NCBI GenBank assembly: GCA_964544605.1
Contig: CAZJBX010000013.1
Coordinates: forward strand, 1 to 60,776
Direction of reading: 5' to 3'
Length of the DNA: 60,776 bases
DNA from: JAMIFN01 sp964544605
Lineage (GTDB): Bacteria; Pseudomonadota; Gammaproteobacteria; Burkholderiales; Burkholderiaceae_C
Every line of letters begins with the position of its first letter. Position 1 is the first letter of the stretch. Below the pieces are notes generated by a model that saw only the letters and a program-made list of their open reading frames with translations, searched no databases and was not told the DNA's origin. Positions 31,046 to 39,388 of this stretch are shown here, in pieces. Position numbers and translations under genes: made by a program.

Positions 31046-32026
31046 TTAAATGACTTTGGCCCGCATCAGGTCGTGGGTGTTGAGTGCGCCAGTCAAGTGG
31101 CCCGCCTCATTCACCACCAGCACGCTGTTGATGTGGTGTTGCTCCATCAAGGCCACGGCATCCACGGCCAAGGCTTGGGCGCGAATACAGCGCGGCGAGG
31201 GCCGCATGAGCTGCTGGGCCGTCATTTGCATCAGCGGGCTGCCTTTTTCAATTTCACGGCGCAAATCGCCATCGGTGAAGATGCCCACAGGCTGGCCTTG
31301 GGCATCGACAATGGCCGTTGCGCCCAAGCTTTTGGCGCTCATCTCACGCATGATTTCTGTGAGGCTGGCGCTCAGGCCCACGCGGGGCACTTCATCGCCA
31401 GTGCGCATCACATCTTGCACGCGGGTGAGCAAGCGCCGCCCCAGTGCGCCGCCAGGGTGGCTGCGGGCAAAGTCCTCAGGGCCAAAGCCGCGCGCTTGCA
31501 GCAAGACCACGGCCAAAGCATCGCCCAAGGCCAGTTGCACGGTGGTGCTGGCGGTGGGGGCGAGGTTGAGGGGGCAGGCTTCGCGACTGACGGCGCTGGA
31601 GAGGCAGATGTCGGCATGTTGGCCGAGGCTGGAGTGGGGCTGGCCCGTCATTGCGAGCAAGGTGGCGCCCAAGCGTTTGATGAGGGGCAAGATGGCGGTG
31701 AGCTCGCTTGATTCGCCCGAGTTGGAGATGGCCAGCACCACATCGGCGGCGGTGACCATGCCCAAATCGCCGTGACTGGCTTCAGCCGGGTGCACAAAGA
31801 AAGACGGCGTGCCCGTGGAGGCCAAGGTGGCGGCGATTTTGCGCCCGACATGGCCGCTTTTGCCCATGCCCATGACGATGACGCGGCCCGTGCAGGCCAG
31901 GCAGGTTTGTACCGCTTGCACAAATTCAGTGCCCAAATTGTGGCCGCATTCGGCCAAGGCTTCTTGCTCAATAGAGAGGGTTTGGCGCGCCAGCGCCAGC
32001 ATGTCGTTTGCGTTCATGGCGGCCAT
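31046..32026 (-). CDS. kdsD: Arabinose-5-phosphate isomerase (KdsD/KpsF family)
   Basis: 326 residues. Interconverts ribulose 5-phosphate and arabinose 5-phosphate, the first step to Kdo for lipopolysaccharide. An N-terminal SIS domain (GRVIVMGMGKSGHVGRKIA, SNSGESSEL, the catalytic-histidine segment SHPGGALGRRL) is followed by two CBS domains (about 200-326). Starts at 32026 or 32017 are both possible. kdsC and the lpt genes that often follow it are not here; the dynamin operon comes next after 144 bases. It diverges from argJ. Confidence 0.94.
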   Translation of the reverse strand: MAAMNANDMLALARQTLSIEQEALAECGHNLGTEFVQAVQTCLACTGRVIVMGMGKSGHVGRKIAATLASTGTPSFFVHPAEASHGDLGMVTAADVVLAISNSGESSELTAILPLIKRLGATLLAMTGQPHSSLGQHADICLSSAVSREACPLNLAPTASTTVQLALGDALAVVLLQARGFGPEDFARSHPGGALGRRLLTRVQDVMRTGDEVPRVGLSASLTEIMREMSAKSLGATAIVDAQGQPVGIFTDGDLRREIEKGSPLMQMTAQQLMRPSPRCIRAQALAVDAVALMEQHHINSVLVVNEAGHLTGALNTHDLMRAKVI

Positions 32027-32128
32027 TTTACGCAGGGTGCTGGCACCATGAAATGCCGCTGCGGGCTGGCTTTGGCTTTATGATGCCGAGCACATTTTTT
32101 CCATCCTGTTTTTCTTCGAGGGGGCTGT

Positions 32129-33358
32129 ATGCCAGTCAATTTTCAAGTGGCCGATGCCAGCAGTTTGCACGCCGTGGCGGGCTTGCGCGTAGGGGTGACT
32201 GCTGCTGGGGTGCGCAAAGTCGGGCGCAAAGATGTGACGGTGTTTTTGCTCGACGAAGGCGCGGCGGTGGGCGGTGTGTTCACGCGCAACCGCTTTTGCG
32301 CTGCGCCAGTGCAAATCTGCCAGCAGCAATTGGCCGCAGGGCAGGGCATACGCGCCTTGGTGGTGAACACGGGCAATGCCAATGCGGGCACGGGGGCTGA
32401 TGGCTTGGCGCGTGCACACAACATTTGCCAAGCGTTGGCGGGCAAGCTGGGTGTGGCGCAGGCCCAAGTGCTGCCTTTCTCAACGGGGGTGATTTTGGAG
32501 CCCTTGCCTGATGACAAGATTGTGGCGGGCTTGGATGCCGCCATCGCCCATGCTGCGCCCCACAACTGGGCCGATGCAGCCGAGGCCATCATGACCACCG
32601 ACACCGTGCCCAAGGCGCACAGCCTGCGCCGACAGATTGCGGGTGTGGAGGTGACGCTGACGGGCATCAGCAAAGGCGCGGGCATGATTCGCCCCAATAT
32701 GGCCACCATGCTGGGCTTTGTGGGCACGGATGCCGCCGTGGCCCCTGAGTTGATGCAAGAGCTAACGCGCCGCGTGGCCGATGCCTCTTTCAACGCTGTG
32801 ACGGTGGACGGCGACACATCTACCAATGACTCCTTCATCATCATGGCCACAGGGCGGGCGGGCCATGCGCCCATTCGCAGCCTAGAGAGCGCTGAGGGCC
32901 AGGCCCTGCTGGCAGCCCTGACCGAGCTGGCGCAGTATTTGGCGCAGGCCATTGTGCGCGATGGCGAGGGCGCGACCAAATTCATCACCCTGCAAATTGA
33001 AGGCGGCAAAACCGAGGAGGAGTGCAAAAAAGTGGCCTATGCCATTGCCCACTCGCCCTTGGTGAAAACAGCGTTCTACGCCAGCGACCCCAATTTGGGC
33101 CGCATTCTGGCCGCAGTGGGCTATGCTGGCATTGACGATTTGGACCAAGGCCAAATCGATTTGTATTTGGACGGCGTGCATGTGGCCACACAAGGTGGGC
33201 GCAAAGCCAGCTACCTTGAGGAAGATGGCCAGCGCGTGATGCAGCAAAGCGAAATCACCGTGCGGGTGCTGCTGGGCCGTGGCTCGGCCAGCGCCACGGT
33301 GTGGACTTGCGATCTCAGCCACGACTATGTGAGCATCAACGCCGATTACCGTTCGTAA
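32129..33358 (+). CDS. argJ: Bifunctional ornithine acetyltransferase / N-acetylglutamate synthase
   Basis: 409 residues. Recycles the acetyl group in arginine synthesis by moving it from N-acetylornithine to glutamate. The precursor cleaves itself before the nucleophilic threonine in MIRPNMATMLGF (T193); the oxyanion pair is in PFSTGVI (T119, G120). VVNTGNANAGTG, VDGDTSTNDS and DPNLGRILAAVGYAG are conserved. GAGGGGG lies five bases before the ATG. TATGAT at 32079-32084 is a possible -10. Length and ends are normal. Confidence 0.96.
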   Translation: MPVNFQVADASSLHAVAGLRVGVTAAGVRKVGRKDVTVFLLDEGAAVGGVFTRNRFCAAPVQICQQQLAAGQGIRALVVNTGNANAGTGADGLARAHNICQALAGKLGVAQAQVLPFSTGVILEPLPDDKIVAGLDAAIAHAAPHNWADAAEAIMTTDTVPKAHSLRRQIAGVEVTLTGISKGAGMIRPNMATMLGFVGTDAAVAPELMQELTRRVADASFNAVTVDGDTSTNDSFIIMATGRAGHAPIRSLESAEGQALLAALTELAQYLAQAIVRDGEGATKFITLQIEGGKTEEECKKVAYAIAHSPLVKTAFYASDPNLGRILAAVGYAGIDDLDQGQIDLYLDGVHVATQGGRKASYLEEDGQRVMQQSEITVRVLLGRGSASATVWTCDLSHDYVSINADYRS

Positions 33359-33397
33359 ACACTGCGCCGCGTGTGCGGCCTGAGGGGGGAGATGGAC

Positions 33398-35038
33398 ATG
33401 AAACGAAAAACCGCCGCCACGGGCTTGGGCCTGCTGGCTGTTTTACTGGCCGCAGGCTGGGGTTTGGCCCGCTTTAGCGGCATGGGCACAGCCTTAGAAG
33501 TAGGCCAGCCGCCCGCCCCCACCGTGGCCGCCAACAGCAGCGTGAGCTGGCAGCGCAGTGGCGATTTGTCGCCCGCGCGTGCCCATTTGCTGGGCAAATG
33601 GGGTGGCAAGGCGGTGGATGCCCAAGCCGTGCGCTTTTTTGGCCAGCCTGCGCAGGCCCAGCCCCTGCCGCCGCAACACCTGCCTCAGCACCCTTGGCTG
33701 GCCGAGCAAAACAACAACGGCATGCACAGCGACAGCTACGCCGCCAAAGCCATTGATTGGCCCGCGCCGCTGGGCCATGCGCCCGAGGTGCTGGGCAAAA
33801 GCTACGCCACATTCTTTGGCGGTGAATGCGCTACCGTCAGCTTTGATGCCAAAGGCCGCATCATGGCCGTGTGCGCCACCTTGTTCAGCTTCAAGCTCTA
33901 TTTGTTTGACCCTGCCACGCTCCAGCCCTTGGCCGAATACAGGCTACCGCTGCGCCACTCGAACAAGACTTTGCAAATCCGCAAAATCATGACCGATACC
34001 TCGGGCGGCGCTTACCACCACTTGCTCAAAGGTGACCGCCCCCTGATTGCCGATGCCGACAACCGCCTCAACATCTTTGCCGTGGATGACAGCGGCAATG
34101 GCCCGAAGTGGCGGATTGAGGCCAGTTGGGACTTGGCCCCTGCCTTGCCCAAAGGCCATTTGGTCACCGATGCCATGCCCGATTGGGCGGGGCGCTATTG
34201 GTTCATCACCCGCCAAGGCGTGGTGGGCGTGCTGCACCCTGAGTCGGGCGATATCCGCACCTTGCAACTCAAGGATGAGGAAATCCAAAACTCCTTCTCT
34301 GTGGCCGAAGATGGCGTTTACATCGTTTCAGACCGCGCCATGTACCGCTTTGCCGTCGATGCCCAGGGCGCACCCGCGTGGACTTGGCGCGAAGTCTATG
34401 AAAACGACCGCCAGCCCAAGCCTGGCGTGATTGGCTTGGGCTCAGGCACCACGCCTACCTTGCTGGGTGATGAATTTGTGGCCATCACCGACAATGCTGG
34501 GCCGCAAATGCATGTGGTCGTCTATCGCCGCCAAGCCGATTGGGCTGGCCCGCGCGAAGTCTGCAAAGTGCCTGTGTTTACCCCAGGGCGCAGCGTCACC
34601 GACAACGGCATGATTGGCTATGGCCGCAGCCTCATCGTCACCAACAACTACGGTTATGACAGGCCCATTCGCCCCGTCTGGACCGAAGGCGGCATCAGCC
34701 GCATCGATGTGGCCGAAGACGGCCAAAGCTGCGAACTGGTGTGGAGCAACCCCGATGCCTCGCAAACCGTGGTGCCGAAAATGTCCACGCAAACAGGCTT
34801 GGTCTATGTTTACACCCGCGAGCCCGTGCCCGGTTACGATGCCCGCCGCGATGCCGCCTATGCTTGGTATCTCACCGCCATTGACTACCGCACAGGCCAA
34901 ACCCGCTTCAAAATCCACACAGGCACGGGCCTGAACTACAACAACAACTGGGCCCCCATCACGCTCTCGCCTTGGGGCACGGCCTATGTCGGCGTGCTTG
35001 GCGGCTTGGTCGCCGTGCGCGATGGTGCAAAGCCCTGA
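33398..35038 (+). CDS. Exported propeller-like protein of unknown function
   Basis: About 546 residues from ATG 33398 (MKRKTAATGLGLLAV), chosen because GGGGGAG lies six bases upstream. A signal peptide or anchor (TGLGLLAVLLAAGWGLA) is followed by repeated strand-rich units of the form ...A..D..G.......V.. (for example TVSFDAKGRIMAV, FAVDDSGNGPKW, FSVAEDGVYIVSDRAMYRF, NYGYDRPIRPVW, LTAIDYRTGQTRF), which suggests a beta-propeller like PQQ-dehydrogenase or NHL folds. No catalytic motif was recognised. Two cysteines (GGECATV, AVCATL) lie close together. It sits alone between argJ and erpA with gaps of 39 and 75 bases. Confidence 0.78.
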   Translation: MKRKTAATGLGLLAVLLAAGWGLARFSGMGTALEVGQPPAPTVAANSSVSWQRSGDLSPARAHLLGKWGGKAVDAQAVRFFGQPAQAQPLPPQHLPQHPWLAEQNNNGMHSDSYAAKAIDWPAPLGHAPEVLGKSYATFFGGECATVSFDAKGRIMAVCATLFSFKLYLFDPATLQPLAEYRLPLRHSNKTLQIRKIMTDTSGGAYHHLLKGDRPLIADADNRLNIFAVDDSGNGPKWRIEASWDLAPALPKGHLVTDAMPDWAGRYWFITRQGVVGVLHPESGDIRTLQLKDEEIQNSFSVAEDGVYIVSDRAMYRFAVDAQGAPAWTWREVYENDRQPKPGVIGLGSGTTPTLLGDEFVAITDNAGPQMHVVVYRRQADWAGPREVCKVPVFTPGRSVTDNGMIGYGRSLIVTNNYGYDRPIRPVWTEGGISRIDVAEDGQSCELVWSNPDASQTVVPKMSTQTGLVYVYTREPVPGYDARRDAAYAWYLTAIDYRTGQTRFKIHTGTGLNYNNNWAPITLSPWGTAYVGVLGGLVAVRDGAKP

Positions 35039-35065
35039 GTGCAGGCAGCAAATAGGCGGCGGCGA

Positions 35066-35071
35066 TAGAAT
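35066..35071 (+). promoter_or_regulatory. Possible -10 box of erpA
   Basis: TAGAAT lies 42 bases before the erpA ATG. No good -35 is visible at the expected distance. The same hexamer precedes the tRNA-Leu gene at 35909. Confidence 0.3.
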
Positions 35072-35113
35072 CGGCCCTTATTGCTTATTCATTCGTCTTT
35101 TTGGAGCCCCGCC

Positions 35114-35461
35114 ATGTCTGATGCCATCCTCAGCGATGCCCCTTTGGTCTTTACCGATAGTGCCGTGGCCAAGGTCACAGACCTGATTGCCGAAGAAGGC
35201 AACCCTGAGTTAAAGCTGCGCGTCTTTGTGCAAGGCGGCGGTTGCTCGGGCTTTCAATACGGCTTCACCTTCGATGAGGAGAGCTGCGACGACGACATGG
35301 TGTTTGAACGCGGCGGCGTCACCTTGCTGATTGACTCCATGAGCTTCCAATACCTCATTGGCGCTGAAATCGACTACAAAGAAGACCTCACTGGGGCGCA
35401 ATTCGTCATTCGCAACCCCAATGCCAGCACCACTTGTGGCTGCGGCTCCTCTTTCTCTTAA
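35114..35461 (+). CDS. erpA: Iron-sulfur cluster insertion protein ErpA
   Basis: 115 residues from ATG 35114 (MSDAILSDAP), with TTGGAG upstream. A-type Fe-S carrier with the three cluster cysteines C44 (QGGGCSGFQYGF), C108 and C110 (TTCGCGSSFS). In beta-proteobacteria ErpA delivers clusters to apoproteins; the large Fe-S load of the nearby complex I genes is an obvious client, although co-regulation is only inferred. The DUF488 gene begins 14 bases after its stop. Confidence 0.95.
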   Translation: MSDAILSDAPLVFTDSAVAKVTDLIAEEGNPELKLRVFVQGGGCSGFQYGFTFDEESCDDDMVFERGGVTLLIDSMSFQYLIGAEIDYKEDLTGAQFVIRNPNASTTCGCGSSFS

Positions 35462-35475
35462 AGCGCCGCGCCGCC

Positions 35476-35862
35476 ATGTCCCAGCCCAGTTTAAACTTTG
35501 AGCTGATGCGGGTGCAAGACTTTGTGCAACTGCCGCAGCCGCGCCTGCCTGCGGCCCTGCTCGATCGCCTCTGGCCGCGCGGCATCAGCAAAATCGCCTT
35601 GGGTGAGCTGCCGTGGATCAAATCCGTCACCCCATCCACTGCGCTGCGCCGCTGGTTCCATGAGGACCGCGAAGCGCATTGGCCCGACTTCCAAAGCCGC
35701 TATGCGCAAGAACTGCTGCTGCCCGAGGCGCAAGCGGGTCTGCAAGCGCTGCGCAATTTGGCTGCGGCCCAGCCCGATGGCCGCTTGGCTTTGCTCTCGG
35801 CATCCAAAGAGCTCAGTCGCTGCCATTTGCCCATCTTGCGCCAAGCGCTGCTGGCTGCATAA
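35476..35862 (+). CDS. DUF488 family protein (YeaO-like)
   Basis: About 128 residues from ATG 35476 (MSQPSLNFELMRVQDF). It carries the DUF488/YeaO signature LLDRLWPRGISK, then LGELPWIKSVTPSTALRRWF and a C-terminal ALLSASKELSRCH. Function of the family is unknown. It follows erpA by 14 bases and may be co-transcribed. The N-terminal 20 residues are less typical than the rest. Confidence 0.82.
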   Translation: MSQPSLNFELMRVQDFVQLPQPRLPAALLDRLWPRGISKIALGELPWIKSVTPSTALRRWFHEDREAHWPDFQSRYAQELLLPEAQAGLQALRNLAAAQPDGRLALLSASKELSRCHLPILRQALLAA

Positions 35863-35908
35863 AGGCCGCAAAAAGCCGCGCAAACTTTTAAAAGCCCAAA
35901 ATAACAGC

Positions 35909-35914
35909 TAGAAT
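35909..35914 (+). promoter_or_regulatory. Possible -10 box of tRNA-Leu and the nuo operon
   Basis: TAGAAT about 59 bases before the tRNA-Leu 5' end, in the only gap before tRNA-Leu and nuoA. The -35 is weak. No separate promoter or terminator was found between the tRNA and nuoA. Confidence 0.35.
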
Positions 35915-35972
35915 AGCGGGCTTCACAGTGCTAGGCCAACCTCATGCTTTAGGCACTGCAAACAATCAACAT

Positions 35973-36057
35973 GCCGTTGTGGTGGAACTGGTAGACACGC
36001 TATCTTGAGGGGGTAGTGGCGAAAGCTGTGCGAGTTCGAGTCTCGCCAACGGCACCA
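35973..36057 (+). tRNA. tRNA-Leu (anticodon GAG)
   Basis: 85 bases. The acceptor stem GCCGTTG/CAACGGC, discriminator A and an encoded CCA close the molecule. The anticodon stem CTATC/GGTAG holds the loop TTGAGGG with GAG at 36007-36009, reading CTC and CTT. The T arm GCGAGTTCGAGTCTCGC is intact, and a long variable arm is present as expected for a class II tRNA. nuoA begins 62 bases downstream with no terminator. Confidence 0.97.
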
Positions 36058-36118
36058 TATCTCAAGGCTTTGCAAAGAGCCCCGACCTCTCTGCTAGCTA
36101 GCTTGTGGAGCCTGTCTC

Positions 36119-36493
36119 ATGGTCGATTTAGCACCATATCTTCCCGTCGTTCTTTTCATCTTGGTTGGTTTGGTATTCGGTGTGCTGCCGCAGGCGGCAG
36201 GCTGGGCCATCAGCAAACTCCAAGGCACGCAAAAGCCCGATGCCGAGAAAAACTCCCCCTACGAATGCGGTTTTGAGCCCTTTGAAGACACGCGCATGAA
36301 GTTCGATGTGCGCTACTACTTGGTGGCCATTCTCTTTATTTTGTTTGACCTTGAAATTGCCTTCCTCTTTCCCTGGGGCGCGGCCTTCAAGAGCATTGGC
36401 GCGGTCGGCTTTTGGTCGGCCATGGTCTTTCTGGGTATTCTGGTCGTGGGCTTCATCTACGAGTGGAAAAAAGGCGCATTGGACTGGGAGTAA
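36119..36493 (+). CDS. nuoA: NADH dehydrogenase I (complex I) subunit A
   Basis: 124 residues, three transmembrane helices. The loop with SPYECGFEPF and RYYLVAILFILFDLE is the NuoA signature. It belongs to the membrane arm near the quinone site. GTGGAG lies upstream of the ATG. First of fourteen nuo genes in the standard order A to N, closely spaced or overlapping. Confidence 0.96.
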   Translation: MVDLAPYLPVVLFILVGLVFGVLPQAAGWAISKLQGTQKPDAEKNSPYECGFEPFEDTRMKFDVRYYLVAILFILFDLEIAFLFPWGAAFKSIGAVGFWSAMVFLGILVVGFIYEWKKGALDWE

Positions 36494-36498
36494 ACACC

Positions 36499-37029
36499 AT
36501 GACGACAGCCACTTCAGTGGGTGCAGATGTCAGCTTTGAGCTGCCCAACAACCCCCACACCCCTTACGGCGAAAAAGGCTTTCTGCTGGCCAGCGCCGAT
36601 GCCGTGGTCAACTGGGCCAAAAACGGCTCACTTTGGCCCATGACTTTTGGCCTGGCTTGCTGCGCCGTTGAAATGATTCATGCGGGCGGCCCGCGTTACG
36701 ATGTGGACCGCTTTGGCATGTTGTTCCGCCCCAGCCCGCGCCAGTCTGACTTGATGATTGTGGCTGGCACTTTGTGCAACAAAATGGCCCCCGCTTTGCG
36801 CAAGGTGTATGACCAAATGGCCGAGCCGCGCTGGGTTTTGTCTATGGGCTCTTGCGCCAACGGCGGCGGCTATTACCACTACAGTTATTCGGTGGTGCGC
36901 GGCTGCGACCGCATCGTGCCTGTCGATATTTATGTGCCCGGATGCCCGCCCACGGCTGAGGCTTTGCTCTACGGCATTTTGCAAATGCACCACAAAGTGC
37001 GCCGCACCAACACCATTGCGCGAGGTTAA
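36499..37029 (+). CDS. nuoB: NADH dehydrogenase I subunit B
   Basis: 176 residues from ATG 36499, five bases after nuoA. It carries cluster N2, the last electron stop before quinone: the adjacent cysteines in GLACCAVEM, then GSCANGGG and VPGCPPTAEAL. Length is normal. The stop shares its last base with the nuoC start (TAATG). Confidence 0.97.
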   Translation: MTTATSVGADVSFELPNNPHTPYGEKGFLLASADAVVNWAKNGSLWPMTFGLACCAVEMIHAGGPRYDVDRFGMLFRPSPRQSDLMIVAGTLCNKMAPALRKVYDQMAEPRWVLSMGSCANGGGYYHYSYSVVRGCDRIVPVDIYVPGCPPTAEALLYGILQMHHKVRRTNTIARG

Positions 37030-37646
37030 TGACACCCATGAGCTCACTCGCCCCCAACCCCCAAATGATTCAAGCCGCTGTTCAAGCGGCTTTGGGCACT
37101 CAGGCCCAACGCATCGTCATCGCCTTGGGTGAAGTCACGGTTTACATTGCGCCCGCTGATTACTTTGAGGCCATGACTGCCCTGCGCTACCACGATGATT
37201 GCCAATTTGAGCAATTGATGGATTTGTGCGGCATGGACTACTCCACCTACGGCGATGGCCGCCATGAAGGGCCACGATTTGCGGCCGTCACGCATTTGCT
37301 CTCGGTGAGCCTGAACCAGCGCCTGCGCGTGGTTTGCTTTGCTGAAGACGATGACGGCCCCGTGCTGCCTTCGGTCACGCATTTGTGGGCCAGCGCCAAC
37401 TGGTTTGAGCGCGAGGCTTTTGATCTGTTTGGCATTGTGTTTGAGGGCCATGAGGACTTGCGCCGCATCCTCACGGATTACGGCTTTATTGGCCATCCCT
37501 TCCGCAAGGATTTCCCCGTCTCTGGCCATGTCGAGATGATTTACGACGAGGAAACGAAGCGCGTGGTCTATCAGCCTGTGTCGATTGAGCCCCGAGAAAT
37601 CACCCCCCGTGTGGTGCGTGAGGAAAGCTATGGAGGCTTGAGATAA
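37029..37646 (+). CDS. nuoC: NADH dehydrogenase I subunit C
   Basis: 205 residues of the 30-kDa subunit family, with DYFEAMTALRYHDDCQFE, the signature EREAFDLFGIVFEGH (WFEREAFDLFG) and RRILTDYGFIGHPFRKDFP. A separate NuoC and NuoD is the beta-proteobacterial state; they are fused in E. coli. GAGG lies three bases before the start given; MSSLAPN at 37038 is an alternative. Confidence 0.96.
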   Translation: MTPMSSLAPNPQMIQAAVQAALGTQAQRIVIALGEVTVYIAPADYFEAMTALRYHDDCQFEQLMDLCGMDYSTYGDGRHEGPRFAAVTHLLSVSLNQRLRVVCFAEDDDGPVLPSVTHLWASANWFEREAFDLFGIVFEGHEDLRRILTDYGFIGHPFRKDFPVSGHVEMIYDEETKRVVYQPVSIEPREITPRVVREESYGGLR

Positions 37647-37649
37647 GCC

Positions 37650-38903
37650 ATGAGCGAAATTAAAAACTACACCCTCAACTTTGGCCCTCAGCACCCCTCA
37701 GCACACGGGGTTTTGCGCTTGATTCTGGAGCTGGACGGCGAGGTTATCCAACGCGCTGACCCGCATATTGGCCTGCTGCACCGCGCCACTGAGAAGCTGG
37801 CCGAGCACCGCACTTACATCCAGTCGCTGCCCTATATGGACCGGCTCGACTATGTGTCGATGATGTGCAATGAGCACGCCTACTGCTTGGCCATTGAGAA
37901 AATGATGGGCATTGAAGTGCCTGTGCGCGCGCAATACATCCGCGTCATGTTCTCTGAAATCACCCGCATGATGAACCACCTGTTCTGGGTCGGTGCGCAC
38001 GCCATGGACTGCGGCGCCATGAATGTGATTTTGTATGCCATGCGCGACCGCGAGGACATGTTCGACATGTATGAGGCCGCCTCTGGTGCACGGATGCACG
38101 CGGCCTACTTCCGCCCTGGCGGTGTGTACCGCGATTTGCCTGACAGCTTGGCGCAATACAGCTTCAGCAAAATCAAGAGCAAAAAGCAGTTGGACAAGCT
38201 CAACGAGGAGCGCCAAGGCAGCTTGCTGGACTTCATCGAGCGTTTTGCCATCAAGATGGAAAAGCATTTGGCCGATTACCACAATCTGCTGACTGACAAC
38301 CGCATTTGGAAGCAGCGCACTGTGGGCATTGGCGTGGTCAGCCCAGAGCGTGCCAAAAACTTGGGTTTTAGCGGAGCCATGCTGCGTGGCTCAGGTGTGG
38401 CTTGGGATTTGCGCAAAACCCAGCCCTACGATGTGTACGACAAAATGGATTTCGATGTGCCTGTGGGCAAAACGGGCGACTGCTACGACCGCTATTTGGT
38501 GCGCATGGAAGAAATCGAGCAATCGCGCCGCATGGTGCTGCAATGCGTGCAGTGGCTCAAAGCCAATCCTGGCCCCGTGATCACCGACAACCACAAAGTG
38601 GCCCCGCCCGATCGCGAATCCATGAAGACCAATATGGAAGAGCTGATTCACCACTTCAAGCTCTTTACGGAAGGTATGCATGTGCCTGAGAGCCAAGCCT
38701 ACGCCGCTGTGGAGCACCCCAAGGGTGAGTTCGGGATTTATTTGGTGAGCGATGGGGCCAACAAGCCCTACCGCCTGAAGATTCGTGCGCCTGGCTTTGT
38801 GCATTTGGCCGCCATGGATGAGATGGCCAGTGGCCATATGCTGGCGGATGCGGTGTCGATTTTGGGCACCATGGATATTGTGTTTGGTGAGGTGGACCGA
38901 TGA
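37650..38903 (+). CDS. nuoD: NADH dehydrogenase I subunit D
   Basis: 417 residues of the 49-kDa subunit, which forms the quinone pocket with NuoB. Conserved segments are NFGPQHPSAHGVLRL (quinone-site histidine), HIGLLHRATEKLAE, the GSGVAWDLRK loop and MDIVFGEVDR at the C-terminus. Three bases after nuoC; its end overlaps the nuoE start. Confidence 0.97.
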   Translation: MSEIKNYTLNFGPQHPSAHGVLRLILELDGEVIQRADPHIGLLHRATEKLAEHRTYIQSLPYMDRLDYVSMMCNEHAYCLAIEKMMGIEVPVRAQYIRVMFSEITRMMNHLFWVGAHAMDCGAMNVILYAMRDREDMFDMYEAASGARMHAAYFRPGGVYRDLPDSLAQYSFSKIKSKKQLDKLNEERQGSLLDFIERFAIKMEKHLADYHNLLTDNRIWKQRTVGIGVVSPERAKNLGFSGAMLRGSGVAWDLRKTQPYDVYDKMDFDVPVGKTGDCYDRYLVRMEEIEQSRRMVLQCVQWLKANPGPVITDNHKVAPPDRESMKTNMEELIHHFKLFTEGMHVPESQAYAAVEHPKGEFGIYLVSDGANKPYRLKIRAPGFVHLAAMDEMASGHMLADAVSILGTMDIVFGEVDR

Positions 38904-39388
38904 TGAGCGAAGCGACCCTCGCACGATTTGCGCGAGAAGTGAGCAAATACCCCGCAGACCAAAAGCAGTCTGCGGTGATGGCGTGTTTGGCCATCGTGCA
39001 GCAAGAGCAAGGCCATGTGAGCCAAGAGGCCGAAAAAGACATTGCCGCCTATTTGGGTATGCCTGAAATCGCCGTGCACGAGGTCACCACCTTCTACAAC
39101 ATGTACAACCAATCGGTGGTGGGCCAATTCAAACTGACGGTGTGCAACAACCTGCCTTGCCAATTGCGTGAGGGCCAAACGGCGCTGGATCACATTTGCC
39201 GCAGCTTGGGCGTGGCCCCAGGCGAAACCACAGCCGATGGCCTGTTCACCGTGCAGCAATCTGAATGTTTGGGCGCTTGCGCCGATGCGCCTGTGATGCT
39301 GGTGAATGATCGCCATATGCTCAGCTATATGCAGCCCGAACGCTTGGATGCGCTGCTGGCTGGCTTGAAGAAAGAAGGTGGCCAATGA
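38900..39388 (+). CDS. nuoE: NADH dehydrogenase I subunit E
   Basis: 162 residues, thioredoxin-like with a 2Fe-2S cluster (N1a): cysteines in TVCNNLPCQL and in SECLGACADAP. It works with NuoF and NuoG in NADH oxidation. GAGG is seven bases before the ATG at 38900, which overlaps the nuoD stop; an ATG directly after it at 38903 could also be used. The stop overlaps nuoF (ATGA). Confidence 0.95.
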   Translation: MMSEATLARFAREVSKYPADQKQSAVMACLAIVQQEQGHVSQEAEKDIAAYLGMPEIAVHEVTTFYNMYNQSVVGQFKLTVCNNLPCQLREGQTALDHICRSLGVAPGETTADGLFTVQQSECLGACADAPVMLVNDRHMLSYMQPERLDALLAGLKKEGGQ

